DNA from: Legionella sp. PATHC032
GTDB lineage: Bacteria; Pseudomonadota; Gammaproteobacteria; Legionellales; Legionellaceae
Assembly: GCF_026191185.1 (NCBI RefSeq)
Contig: NZ_JAPHOV010000001.1
Span: forward strand, 615,001-679,000
Direction of reading: 5' to 3'
Length of the DNA stretch: 64,000 nt
The notes beneath the pieces are model-generated. The model was given only the letters and a program-made list of their open reading frames with translations. It did not search any database and was not told the DNA's origin. Positions 10,758 to 20,055 of this stretch are shown here, piece by piece. Within the stretch, counting starts at the first letter, position 1. The number at the start of each line of letters is the position of its first letter. A program made the position numbers and the translations under genes.

Positions 10758-11144
10758 TTAAAAGAAACCGTCAATTGACAATTCTTGCTCTGGAGTAAGT
10801 GGTTTTCCTACATCGGAAGCACAGGCATTTATTTTTAGTTTTTCTCCTGCGGTGCCGATGCAATAAAGCATGACTCCTTTATTGTTTATCATAAAGACTG
10901 TTATTTTCCCATGGTCAGCTTTTTTTGTTTTCGTAGCATGGACGCTAATTTTATAATTTAAAGGATTAGGGATTTTATTTAGTTTTTCATTAAAGCAATG
11001 AGTAATATTTGAATTAATTTCATCCGATGCATCATAGCATTGTGATAACAGCGATAAGGCGGTATCTGTATATTGATCTGCCATTGTGGATTGCCATGGA
11101 TAAAATACTAAGAATAGTAAATAGATTAGTCTTGCTATCTGCAT
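10758..11144 (-). CDS. Small secreted protein, paralogue of the 11391 gene
   Basis: 128 residues. The signal peptide MQIARLIYLLFLVFYPWQSTMA ends near residue 22. The mature part has four Cys (SQCYD, THCFN, LYCIG, NACAS) likely to form two disulfides, and a conserved tail CxSDVGKPLTPEQELSID. It aligns along its length with the next gene, so it is half of a tandem duplication. I do not recognise the family. A periplasmic or secreted location is inferred. Confidence 0.72.
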   Translation of the reverse strand: MQIARLIYLLFLVFYPWQSTMADQYTDTALSLLSQCYDASDEINSNITHCFNEKLNKIPNPLNYKISVHATKTKKADHGKITVFMINNKGVMLYCIGTAGEKLKINACASDVGKPLTPEQELSIDGFF

Positions 11145-11390
11145 ATAGTGTATTTTATTTAATTTATATGATTAATTATAGGTCCTTGTTGGATATGTTG
11201 GATAATAATTTTTTAAATTTTTAATTTAAGCCTGTCTCTCTTGAGTTGATAAGTTTGTATAGATGTATTTCCAGAGTAGTATTTTTTCCGTTTGATAACG
11301 CATTTTATCTGTATTAAAAATTAAAAGACCTCACGGTTAACTATTGTGTGTAAGAGCCATGGAACATCAAAATTATTTCAGGTAGGTCTA

Positions 11391-11774
11391 TTAAGGTAGG
11401 TCTATGGATAAAATTTGGCCTTGCGTCAGTGGTTTTCCCTGTTCTCCGGCACAGGCATTTATTATTAAAGTTTGTCCTGTGGTTACTATGCAGTAATACA
11501 TATATCCTGTTTTATCGACCATAAAGACTGGTATTCGCTCATTGGTGCCTTTTTCGTCAGTTTTAAAATTCATGATTAATTGAAAATCCTCTGCATTAGG
11601 CATAGCCTTGAGCTTCTTGGTAACGCATGGAGTAAAGTCATTACTAAGGTTTACTGATTCATCGTAACATGATTTTATAATCGCTAACGCATTATCTGTA
11701 GGTCTATTAGCTGTTGCAAATTGCCATGGTAACATTAATATCATGCAATGAAACAAGAATCGTATGCTTCTCAT
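11391..11774 (-). CDS. Small secreted protein, paralogue of the 10758 gene
   Basis: 127 residues with a signal peptide ending near FATA-N (residue about 22). Shared with the 10758 product: PWQ in the signal region, the start of the mature protein (PTDNALAIIKSCYD versus YTDTALSLLSQCYD), the four Cys, a central VFMVDKTGYMYYCI block and a C-terminal GKPLTQGQILSID. The two genes are 246 bases apart, in the same direction, each with its own leader region. Function unknown. Confidence 0.72.
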   Translation of the reverse strand: MRSIRFLFHCMILMLPWQFATANRPTDNALAIIKSCYDESVNLSNDFTPCVTKKLKAMPNAEDFQLIMNFKTDEKGTNERIPVFMVDKTGYMYYCIVTTGQTLIINACAGEQGKPLTQGQILSIDLP

Positions 11775-11876
11775 AATGGCCCCGTAATTTATATTTATGT
11801 ATAATTATAGGACAATTTTCAGTGTATGTGATTAATACTAAATTGTTTTTTATATTCAATCATTTGAGAAGAAATT

Positions 11877-13388
11877 TTATTTGGGCAAATGCAAGATTTG
11901 TTTATAGGATAACGCCTGTTGCAAGTGTCTTAGCCTGACTTTATTACATTCATTAATATCAGCAATGGTTCTCCCTACTTTTAGTAAGCGATGATAACCA
12001 CGGGCCGACAGTTTTAGTTTACTCATCACGTCTCTAAGAAACAGTTGTTCTTCAGATCCCAGTTCACAAACCATTTCGCATGTTTTGGAATTTAAATTGG
12101 CATTGAGACTACCTTGTCGTGCCATTTGTATTTCATGCATCCTTGTTACTTTTTCTCTAATAGCAGGACTTTGTTTTTCTGAATGGATATTGGGTTTAAT
12201 TAACTCCTCTTGAGATAATGCGTGAATTGTAACCTGCATATCGATTCTGTCCAATAGTGGAGCAGAAAGTTTTGCCAAATAGCGGCTGATTCTATCAGGA
12301 GTACATAAACAATTGGCTTGAGAATTACCCCATTGGCCACAAGGACAAGGATTCATTGCCGCAATTAATTGAAATTTTGCGGGGAACTCTATTTGTGCAG
12401 CTGCCCTCGAAATGCAAATATGCCCTGACTCCAAAGGTTCTCTAAGTGTCTCCAGTACCTGCCGGTTAAATTCAGGTAATTCATCTAAAAATAATACGCC
12501 GTGATGGGCTAATGAAATTTCACCAGGTTTCGGCGGGTTACCTCCTCCGACTAATGAGATAGGTGAAGCAGTATGATGTGGTGCACGAAAAGGAGGCAAA
12601 CGCCATTCCCTGAAATCAGGTAATTTGCCTCGAATTGAATTAATAGCTGCACATTCAAGAGCTTGCGTTTCGGAAAGTTCGGGTAGCAAGGTACTAAATC
12701 TTTTTGCCATCATCGTTTTTCCACTGCCAGGTGCGCCACTTAGCAGAATACTGTGTCCCCCACAGGCAGCAATGACCATAGCATTTTTGGCATGATGTTG
12801 TCCCTTAATATCAGACCAATCCAATTCATGATTATTTAATAAAAGATCTGGTTTGGAGGGTAAGCTCTGTAAAGGAGTACCTTGGCATAGATAGTCACAA
12901 ACTTCGCGTAAGTTATTGGCAGTAAAGACTTTTGGATGTCCGGTTAAAGAAGCTTCGGCGGCATTGGCATTCGCTATAATCAGATGTTGATTGTCTTTAT
13001 GAGCCGCAAGAACAGCAGGTATAATGGCAGAAACTCCTCTAAGCTCCCCACTTAAAGCCAACTCTCCAATAAATTCGTGATTTGCGAGGTTAGTGAGAGG
13101 AATTTGTTCTGATGCTGCGAGTATTCCTAGTGCAATAGGCAAGTCAAAGCCACTTCCCGTTTTAGGTAAATTGGCAGGACCAAGATTAACAGTAATCTTA
13201 CGACATGGAAATTCGAATTGGCTATTTATAATAGCGCTGCGCACTCTGTCTTTACTTTCTTTCACTGCAGTTTCAGCAAGTCCGACCATAGTAAAACTTG
13301 GCAAGCCATTTGATAAATGGACTTCGACAGATACTGGTTGAGCGACAATACCGATAGTACTTCGCGTTTTGGTAAATGCGAGATTCAT
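11877..13388 (-). CDS. comM: YifB/ComM family AAA+ helicase-like protein
   Basis: 503 residues. An N-terminal Lon-like S16 domain (residues about 20-180) is followed by a Mg-chelatase-type AAA+ domain. Walker A is GAPGSGKTMMAKR, Walker B region is GVLFLDELPEF, then the sensor region NPCPCGQWG with clustered Cys and the arginine-finger region near LLDRIDMQV. In Vibrio and other competent bacteria ComM drives branch migration during natural transformation. Legionella is naturally competent, and comEC lies 40 kb away in this window. It is monocistronic or follows ubiK. Confidence 0.93.
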   Translation of the reverse strand: MNLAFTKTRSTIGIVAQPVSVEVHLSNGLPSFTMVGLAETAVKESKDRVRSAIINSQFEFPCRKITVNLGPANLPKTGSGFDLPIALGILAASEQIPLTNLANHEFIGELALSGELRGVSAIIPAVLAAHKDNQHLIIANANAAEASLTGHPKVFTANNLREVCDYLCQGTPLQSLPSKPDLLLNNHELDWSDIKGQHHAKNAMVIAACGGHSILLSGAPGSGKTMMAKRFSTLLPELSETQALECAAINSIRGKLPDFREWRLPPFRAPHHTASPISLVGGGNPPKPGEISLAHHGVLFLDELPEFNRQVLETLREPLESGHICISRAAAQIEFPAKFQLIAAMNPCPCGQWGNSQANCLCTPDRISRYLAKLSAPLLDRIDMQVTIHALSQEELIKPNIHSEKQSPAIREKVTRMHEIQMARQGSLNANLNSKTCEMVCELGSEEQLFLRDVMSKLKLSARGYHRLLKVGRTIADINECNKVRLRHLQQALSYKQILHLPK

Positions 13389-13459
13389 AAAATTTTTTCC
13401 TTATTATGTTGGACTTAAGTCGGCCAAATTTCTTATGTACGACTAATAGTTATTATTTA

Positions 13460-13714
13460 TTATTTTTTAATTTCTTGCCGTTTAATGAAGTCCTCAAGCT
13501 GGTGCTGCAATTGCTCCAATTTTTCTCGAGTTCTGGCAAGTACTTTACATTGCACATCAAATTCTTCACGGGTAACAAGATCCATTCGGCTGAATGTTGA
13601 TTGCAGTACTTCTTTAAATTTTTGTTGAATGTCTTTTTCAAAATTTTGTAGACTCGTAGGTAAAGTAGCGAAAAGCTTATTGGCTAATTCATCAAATTGC
13701 TTGGGGTCGAACAT
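13460..13714 (-). CDS. ubiK: UbiK (YqiC/BMFP) ubiquinone biosynthesis accessory factor
   Basis: 84 residues. FDELANKLFATLPTSLQNFEKD at the start is followed by TFSRMDLVTREEFDVQ and a C-terminal trimeric coiled coil (LARTREKLEQLQHQLEDF), exactly the family layout. UbiK binds UbiJ and membrane lipids and assists ubiquinone synthesis. It is divergent from the PII gene, with about 140 bases between. Confidence 0.9.
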   Translation of the reverse strand: MFDPKQFDELANKLFATLPTSLQNFEKDIQQKFKEVLQSTFSRMDLVTREEFDVQCKVLARTREKLEQLQHQLEDFIKRQEIKK

Positions 13715-13842
13715 AATGGCTCCAGATTATTTTTGAATACAGTCTAGCAAAACTGTTGGATTACAACTATACCCAAGGTGTCTTGAAAAGCAATAACATA
13801 AAAATTGCGAGTTACAAATATCATGGGTGGCTCTGCATTTAA

Positions 13843-14196
<354 letters not shown>

Positions 14197-14204
14197 AATG
14201 TATT

Positions 14205-14786
14205 TTAGGCCAAGGGGTTTCGCCAATAAATAGCTTTTTGAGTAATTACGGCATCCAGGGGGACATCCCAAGGACGTGATTCAATATAATCAACTCTTTG
14301 AAATTGATAGGCGACTCCTAAGAGATGCGCTTTTGATTTATTAGCCAAGGTACGATCATAATATCCTGCCCCCATTCCCAAGCGGGTACAGTAGGCATCG
14401 AAAGCAACCAGTGGCATGATAATCAAATCTAACTCGACAACGGGTAAGGCCAATGCAATATCGACATCAGGTTCAGGGATATCATACTTGTTCATTTTAA
14501 ATGAAGTGTTGGGAGTAGCCGGTAAAAATGAAAGAGTAGAATCTTTATTTAATACCGGGAAATAACAATATTTACCCTGAAGAGGTGCGCTTTTCCACAG
14601 AGGCGTTAAATCAACTTCGCCATTAGTTGCAAAGTACAAGGCTATTCGCTTTGCTTGCCTGTATTGTTCCAGCGAACGGATACGAGTACAAATTTGATTG
14701 GAAGAGGAGGTTCTGTAGGATACAGAAAGCTTGGCTCTTACCTGTTTTATGGTATTTCTTAGAGCAACTTTATATTGGTCTGACAT
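14205..14786 (-). CDS. ygfA: 5-formyltetrahydrofolate cyclo-ligase
   Basis: 193 residues. Converts 5-formyl-THF to methenyl-THF with ATP. The family motif near the C-terminus is visible as GMGAGYYDRTL, preceded by IMPLVAFDAYCTRLG, and the N-terminal basic patch is present. In many gamma-proteobacteria this gene follows 6S RNA. I looked for a 6S-like fold upstream (14787-15030) and did not see one. Confidence 0.92.
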   Translation of the reverse strand: MSDQYKVALRNTIKQVRAKLSVSYRTSSSNQICTRIRSLEQYRQAKRIALYFATNGEVDLTPLWKSAPLQGKYCYFPVLNKDSTLSFLPATPNTSFKMNKYDIPEPDVDIALALPVVELDLIIMPLVAFDAYCTRLGMGAGYYDRTLANKSKAHLLGVAYQFQRVDYIESRPWDVPLDAVITQKAIYWRNPLA

Positions 14787-15032
14787 GATTTAGTATCGCT
14801 AATATTCTTTTTTATTATTAGATGGATTGGGCTTAAAGTTCAAGTGTTTCCAGGTATCAATATCTTGTTTTATGCATTAGCTGATTGTAAATGCACGATG
14901 TGATAAGTTTATAACATAAAATAATTAAAAAATACTATGCAAAAAATTAAAAATAAGGTATATAGCCGTCCTGGAATCTTGTTCCATTTAAGCGATTATT
15001 TAATGTTACTTTTAATTCTTTGAGGGAATGTT

Positions 15033-15218
15033 ATGAGTGACTTGTTTGAAGAAGATGAAGAAGAAGTAATTGAAGTTGTCGACGATTTTGATGATGTTGA
15101 AATGGATACTGAAATTATAGAAGCTCCCGGCGTCAGTTTGGATGCGCGCAGGCGACTGGAAAATATGTTGGAGGAAAAGCGATTGCGAGATGAGTTGGAT
15201 GATTTTGTAGATTATTAA
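15033..15218 (+). CDS. Small acidic protein, PA3496-type
   Basis: 61 residues. A very acidic first half (LFEEDEEEVIEVVDDFDD) is followed by SLDARRRLENMLEEKRLRDELDDF, an Arg/Glu helix. The same arrangement is known in the PA3496 family of Pseudomonas, described as putative envelope-integrity proteins. TTTGAGGGAATGTT before the ATG gives a good ribosome-binding site. It is followed after 13 bases by the class IV aminotransferase and is probably co-transcribed with it. The function is unproven. Confidence 0.75.
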   Translation: MSDLFEEDEEEVIEVVDDFDDVEMDTEIIEAPGVSLDARRRLENMLEEKRLRDELDDFVDY

Positions 15219-15231
15219 TTATGAGATCATA

Positions 15232-16050
15232 ATGCCTACTCGTGTTATTGAAGAAAAAGGAGACATGACGCCGTCATTTGGAATTGATGATCGAATTTTT
15301 TTAGGTGAGGGATTATTTGAAACAATTAGAGTCAATAGTTCCAAGCCTTCCTTTGCTTATATGCATTGGGAGAGAATGGGGAATTCGGCTCGTCAATTGG
15401 GTATGCCTTTTGAAATTTCATTTGAGGATTGGTTTGAGCATCTTATTCAAAAAATCCAAAAAGATAACTTATACCATGGCGGGATTAAAGCCATTTTGAG
15501 TGGTGGTCCTGCTTCCAGAGGTTTGGCAGAACGAGGACAAGTCAGCCAATTAATATTTCAGACTTTTAATTATTCAATACAAAAGCATCCTGTTCGGTTA
15601 ATCAGTATGAATTGGCTAAGAGATAAGGCTAATCCACTGTATCAATTAAAATCAGTGAATTATTTAGAGGCAATTATTGCTCAACGTCAGGCGATTGCAG
15701 TTGGGGCAGATGATGCCTTATTTTTTAACACAGAGAATCATGTTACTGAAACAACTTGTGCCAATTTATTCTTGATTGAAAATAACATTCTGTATACCCC
15801 TCGAATAGAGGATGGTATCTTGCCAGGCATTACCAGGTCACGCCTCATTTCTCTTTGTCAGCAACACAAAATTTCAGTGCAAGAAATATCATTAACGAAA
15901 AAAAGGATTGAGGACGCTGATGCTGTTTTTTTAACTAATAGTTTGCAGGGTATCAGAAGGGTGCTCTCTTTGGATAGCATTATTTTTGAAGTCAATCATC
16001 CAGTTATAGATAAATTGATCTTTTTATTAAATCAGAATGAATCTTGGTAA
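15232..16050 (+). CDS. Class IV aminotransferase, probable aminodeoxychorismate lyase (PabC-like)
   Basis: 272 residues of PLP fold type IV. GEGLFETIRV is near the N-terminus, the PLP lysine is in LKSVNYLEAIIA, the TETTCANLFLI motif is mid-protein, and GILPGITRSRL with FLTNSLQGIRRV lies in the C-terminal half. Length fits PabC (folate synthesis) better than branched-chain aminotransferases (about 300). D-amino acid transaminase is the main alternative. Downstream is a convergent membrane protein gene. Confidence 0.82.
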   Translation: MPTRVIEEKGDMTPSFGIDDRIFLGEGLFETIRVNSSKPSFAYMHWERMGNSARQLGMPFEISFEDWFEHLIQKIQKDNLYHGGIKAILSGGPASRGLAERGQVSQLIFQTFNYSIQKHPVRLISMNWLRDKANPLYQLKSVNYLEAIIAQRQAIAVGADDALFFNTENHVTETTCANLFLIENNILYTPRIEDGILPGITRSRLISLCQQHKISVQEISLTKKRIEDADAVFLTNSLQGIRRVLSLDSIIFEVNHPVIDKLIFLLNQNESW

Positions 16051-16076
16051 ATCTCTATTAATTGAAAAAAAGACGA

Positions 16077-16814
16077 TTACTTTTTTTTCATTATTCTGAT
16101 AACAAGCAAGAAGAAAATCGCTAATCCAGCGAGAAAAATTCCACCATTTCTATAAAAATGTCCTGGCTGTGTCAGAGCATCCATTCCGGCATAGCCGAAA
16201 TAGGTATAAATAATTTCTGCAGGGATTAGAAAAACAAAAGTAGTTAGCAAATAAAGGCGAAATGATATTCCAGTAACTCCCAATCCATAATTGACCAGAT
16301 TAAAAGGGACTATTGGAAACAATCGCAAGAAAGCCACAAAAACCCATCCTTTTTCATCTACTCCGGCAATCAATTTATTTAGTTTTTCACCCTTTTTGGT
16401 TGAGAACCAATCGTAAACCAGATGTCTTGTTATTAGGAACGCGAACGCAGCACCACTGGTAGCTCCCAATAAATTAAGCAAGGTACCAAATACAGGTCCA
16501 AACACAGCTCCTCCAGCGAGAGTTAATACCATCGTTGGCAAAAGCAACAAGGTCGCGAGACAGTAGGTTATCAGGAAAAGAACAGGTGCAAGCCAACCCA
16601 GATCGTCTATATAATCAATGATCTCTAACGAATGATGATGAAAGACCACTGCGAAAATAATTAAAACTAATATGGCTAAAATGAAGAAAAATGTCTTAAT
16701 GGTTTTTTGTGTTAAAGTTAAGATGCCCTTCACTTTATTACAGGAATTAAGGACTCGCAAGCTTTCTCTCAATATTCCGAGTAAATTATCATAAAAACAG
16801 ATATTGCTTTTCAC
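16077..16814 (-). CDS. TVP38/TMEM64 (DedA-like) membrane protein
   Basis: 245 residues from a GTG at 16814; a second GTG at 16733 would give 218 residues and a more typical N-terminus. There are about five to six membrane helices. The signature is visible as GGAVFGPVFGTLLNLLGATSGAAFAF and, after it, FLRLFPIVPFNLVNYGLGVTGI, with the F-R-P-P/N re-entrant motif of the SNARE-associated/VTT domain. Such proteins are linked to lipid scrambling or transport. Substrate unknown. Divergent from aas. Confidence 0.85.
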   Translation of the reverse strand: MKSNICFYDNLLGILRESLRVLNSCNKVKGILTLTQKTIKTFFFILAILVLIIFAVVFHHHSLEIIDYIDDLGWLAPVLFLITYCLATLLLLPTMVLTLAGGAVFGPVFGTLLNLLGATSGAAFAFLITRHLVYDWFSTKKGEKLNKLIAGVDEKGWVFVAFLRLFPIVPFNLVNYGLGVTGISFRLYLLTTFVFLIPAEIIYTYFGYAGMDALTQPGHFYRNGGIFLAGLAIFFLLVIRIMKKK

Positions 16815-16915
16815 TTAAATTTTTTAAATGAAATCAACATGATTCATAAATCTGTCTATTCAAATCGTTGTAAATCTTGCAGAATAAAAGGCAATACAAA
16901 GATAACTGATGCGAC

Positions 16916-19117
16916 ATGATGACAAAAACAAATGAGGAAAATTTGACCTGGAAGGGAAAACAAAAACAGCTAGCCAGAGCATGGATAAAAATTTTTCTGG
17001 TGAAATGGTTTCGAATAGAGGTTAAAGGACAATATCAACCCAATACCCATTCTGTCATTATTGCCAACAGGACTTCTATAATTGATGTATTACTCCTTTC
17101 TGTATTTTTACCCGAACGATTAACATTAGCTTTACACCCTAATATGTTTAAAAAAATATGGGTAAAAATGTTATTGCTTTTTACTGATGTCATAGTAGTT
17201 GATCCTGGTAGCGCTCAAGCCACAAGAATTTTAATAAGGGCAATACAGGCTGGCAAGCGTTGTCTTCTCTTTCCACAGGGGTTATTAAGACAGCAAGAGG
17301 ATAACTTAAAGGTATTTGAAGGGGCTGGATTGGTACTTCAAAAGACAGGTGCTGAGGTAATCCCTGTTCGGATTGAAGGGGCGGAGCACAGTATTTTTTC
17401 TAATAGCAAAAATAAACATCGAATACGGTTTTTTCCGAAAATTACTCTTCATATATTACCTGCTCAAAAATTTGGTCAAGCTGACAATACTGGTGTAGCT
17501 AGAGAAGCTATGAGTTTACGTTTATTTCAACTAATAAGTGATTTGTCATTTGCCAATAGTTTTAAGCCCTATGTTTTATTTTCTGCTTTAATTGAAGGAG
17601 TGAGCATAGGCACTAAAAACAAAAATAAAATAGAAGACAATAATCGTACGCCTTTAACTTATAGACAGTTCCTTGCTCGTTGTTTTATTCTGGGACGTCA
17701 AATTAAAAAACAAACGGCTGTAGGTGAAACTGTTGGAGTAATGATGCCTACTACTATAGCTGGCATGGTTACTTTTTTTGCGTTACAAGCTTATAGACGA
17801 ATACCTGCCATGTTGAATTTTAGCATGGGCTTTTATAACTTATATTCAGCTTGTAATACAGCAAGAATTCAATCAATTTATACCGCAAGACAATTCATAG
17901 AAACTGCCAGATTAGAACCTTTGGTAGAGGAGTTACAACAGGCAGGTATAAGAATTCATTATTTAGAAGATTTTAAATTAACCATTCATTTAGGTAATAA
18001 GCTCTCCGGGGTATTCAAAGGTTTCTTTCCCACTCTAAGTTACCGTTTTCTTGGTGACAAAATATCCCCTGATGCAACAGGAATAATCCTGTTTACCTCT
18101 GGTTCTGAGGGAAAACCTAAAGGAGTTGCTCTTAGTCATGCCAATATATTGGCTAATTGTTGGCAAATGACTTCCAGAGTCGACTTTACTCCACGAGATG
18201 TTTTATTTAATTCCTTGCCTATATTCCATTGTTTTGGCCTTACAGCAGGAAGTGTGCTTCCTTTGGTTAATGGTTTGAATTGTTTTTTCTATCCTTCCCC
18301 CCTTCATTATAAGGTAATTCCTGGATTGGTTTATCAAACAGGGGCTACTATTTTGTTTGGCACAGATACTTTTTTAACGGGTTATGCAAGGGCCGCGGGC
18401 AAACATGATTTCAACAGTGTCCGCTATATCTTTGCTGGCGCCGAGAAAGTGAAACCGGAAACCATTAGACACTGGAGCGAATCGTTTGGGACAAGAATTT
18501 ATGAAGGCTATGGTGCTACTGAGGCATCGCCAGTCATATCGCTTAATTGTCCGTTGGCATCAGTACCAGGCAGTGTCGGGATGATTTTACCTTTTATGGA
18601 TTTCAAAGTAGAACCAGTAGAGGGAATTGTACAAGGCGGGCGTTTAAAATTACGCGGACCCAATATCATGTTAGGTTATCTTGATGAGGATAAACCTGGA
18701 GTAATTATAGAACCCAAAGAGGGTTGGCATGATACCGGAGATATAGTCACCGTGAATGCGGATGGATTCATTACTATAGCAGGCCGCGCCAAACGTTTTG
18801 CCAAGATTGCTGGTGAAATGGTATCTCTTACAGCGGTGGAAGGAATTGCAGCTTCAATTTGGCCTGAATTATTAAATGCCGCTGTTGTTCAAAAATCCCC
18901 AAGAAAGGGGGAGCAAATTTTCTTATTTACTGAAGCAGAGTATGCAGATAAAGTATCATTTATAAAAAAGGTTAAGGAGAGAGGGCAATCAGAATTGCTA
19001 GTTCCTCATATGATTTATCCGGCATGCCAAATTCCTGTCCTGCCTTCAGGAAAAATTGATTATGTAACGCTTGAAAAGCAATTTTTAAAACAGAAAGAAA
19101 CCATGGAAACAGTATAA
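16916..19117 (+). CDS. aas: Aas-type bifunctional acyltransferase/acyl-ACP synthetase with degenerate acyltransferase motif
   Basis: 733 residues (E. coli Aas is 719). An N-terminal PlsC-like domain (residues about 25-210) is followed by an AMP-forming acyl-adenylate domain with SGSEGKPKG at about 395 and YEGYGATEASPV at about 528. Aas recycles lysophosphatidylethanolamine at the inner membrane. The synthetase half looks intact. In the acyltransferase half the HX4D motif reads NRTSIID, Arg52 replacing the catalytic His, and FPEG reads FPQG at 119-122. The first half may therefore be inactive. The next gene starts right after its stop. Confidence 0.88.
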   Translation: MMTKTNEENLTWKGKQKQLARAWIKIFLVKWFRIEVKGQYQPNTHSVIIANRTSIIDVLLLSVFLPERLTLALHPNMFKKIWVKMLLLFTDVIVVDPGSAQATRILIRAIQAGKRCLLFPQGLLRQQEDNLKVFEGAGLVLQKTGAEVIPVRIEGAEHSIFSNSKNKHRIRFFPKITLHILPAQKFGQADNTGVAREAMSLRLFQLISDLSFANSFKPYVLFSALIEGVSIGTKNKNKIEDNNRTPLTYRQFLARCFILGRQIKKQTAVGETVGVMMPTTIAGMVTFFALQAYRRIPAMLNFSMGFYNLYSACNTARIQSIYTARQFIETARLEPLVEELQQAGIRIHYLEDFKLTIHLGNKLSGVFKGFFPTLSYRFLGDKISPDATGIILFTSGSEGKPKGVALSHANILANCWQMTSRVDFTPRDVLFNSLPIFHCFGLTAGSVLPLVNGLNCFFYPSPLHYKVIPGLVYQTGATILFGTDTFLTGYARAAGKHDFNSVRYIFAGAEKVKPETIRHWSESFGTRIYEGYGATEASPVISLNCPLASVPGSVGMILPFMDFKVEPVEGIVQGGRLKLRGPNIMLGYLDEDKPGVIIEPKEGWHDTGDIVTVNADGFITIAGRAKRFAKIAGEMVSLTAVEGIAASIWPELLNAAVVQKSPRKGEQIFLFTEAEYADKVSFIKKVKERGQSELLVPHMIYPACQIPVLPSGKIDYVTLEKQFLKQKETMETV

Positions 19118-19537
19118 ATGAAATTGATATGCATAGTATTAGCCCTTATTTTAACACTTATTATCATTTTGTATTTATTTCCTCAAATCAACTTTCGAGA
19201 AATGCCAAAGGGGTTAGTTGGGGGGCGATTGCCTGATGATAAGCCAAACTGGGTAAGTAGTTTGGTTAATGAATCGGATTCTCACTATATTGCTCCTTTG
19301 AAGGTTGAGAGTATGCCTCAATTGGTAGCATGCATTGAACGCAAGATCCCGGAATTGAAAATCCAGAAACAGGAGGCATCCTTTCTGGTGGGGTATAGAC
19401 AAAGCCCCTTTTTCCATTTTGTTGATTGGTTATGCATCCATGCGGATGGGAATGTTATTTCAAGTGCCACCATGGGGTATTCTGATTTTGGCAAGAACAG
19501 AGAGCTGGTGGAGAAAATCAGATCCCTGTGTTTATGA
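19118..19537 (+). CDS. DUF1499 family membrane-anchored protein
   Basis: 139 residues. An N-terminal membrane anchor (residues 2-22, MKLICIVLALILTLIIILYLF) is followed by a compact domain whose end, ATMGYSDFGKNRELVEKIR, is the typical DUF1499 tail (S-R-x-G-x-S-D-x-G-x-N-R). The ATG directly follows the aas stop codon, so the two are coupled. DUF1499 has no assigned function. An envelope location is inferred. Confidence 0.8.
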   Translation: MKLICIVLALILTLIIILYLFPQINFREMPKGLVGGRLPDDKPNWVSSLVNESDSHYIAPLKVESMPQLVACIERKIPELKIQKQEASFLVGYRQSPFFHFVDWLCIHADGNVISSATMGYSDFGKNRELVEKIRSLCL

Positions 19538-19570
19538 TTTATCTTAATCAATCCATGTCAATGCACCTTA

Positions 19571-19601
19571 TCCTGGTTATTGCTGTGTGCTTCAACCAGG
19601 A
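19571..19601. terminator. Inverted repeat between convergent genes
   Basis: TCCTGGTT (19571-19578) pairs perfectly with AACCAGGA (19594-19601). It lies between two converging genes, where a shared terminator would be expected, but there is no T-run on either side, so the role is uncertain. Confidence 0.4.
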
Positions 19602-19623
19602 CATCAGCAGGGAATAAATCGAA

Positions 19624-20007
19624 TTATCTTTTATAGATTTCAGCCACGGTTTTGGATAAACGCTTAGCAGAATAATTCAACCAACGAGATTGAGCGATGT
19701 ATTGTATCCCCTCATTCAAATTAAAGCTTCCGGTCGCGATTCTTGCTTTTAGACTGTCAACCCCAAAAACAATTTCACAATCAGCAGGAGTATTTGCGCA
19801 AGCTGCTTCTACGATATCGGAGTTAATACGAATCGCATTATCAGGGGGAATAACACAACTGGAAGTCAATTCACAAGAATAGGATCCTATTGTCACATAT
19901 CCCAGATCATCTGACGTATTAACAACGGTCAAATCTTGAGAAGCAAGGGCATTCAGGCTGCCTAGCGAGAATAAACTTGCCAAAAGTATCCTGTTTTTTT
20001 TTCTCAC
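19624..20007 (-). CDS. Secreted hypothetical protein
   Basis: 127 residues. The signal peptide MRKKNRILLASLFSLGSLNALA is cut before SQDL. The mature part has two Cys pairs (SCELTSSC and ACANTPADC) suggesting disulfides in the periplasm or outside. The C-terminus is basic. I do not recognise the family. It lies 48 bases upstream of phaC's 3' end on the same strand and has no obvious functional link to it. Confidence 0.65.
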   Translation of the reverse strand: MRKKNRILLASLFSLGSLNALASQDLTVVNTSDDLGYVTIGSYSCELTSSCVIPPDNAIRINSDIVEAACANTPADCEIVFGVDSLKARIATGSFNLNEGIQYIAQSRWLNYSAKRLSKTVAEIYKR

Positions 20008-20055
20008 AATACAACTCCTTTTATGTTTTAATGTATGCTTATTGAGTTCAAAATA

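Noticed and set aside
13407-13430. Fourth copy of the palindromic repeat (GGACTTAAGTC)
   Set aside because: Only a short end-like word is present; the centre and the other end are missing.
14787-15032. 6S RNA upstream of ygfA
   Set aside because: In many gamma-proteobacteria 6S lies there, but no long bulged hairpin or conserved 6S ends were seen.
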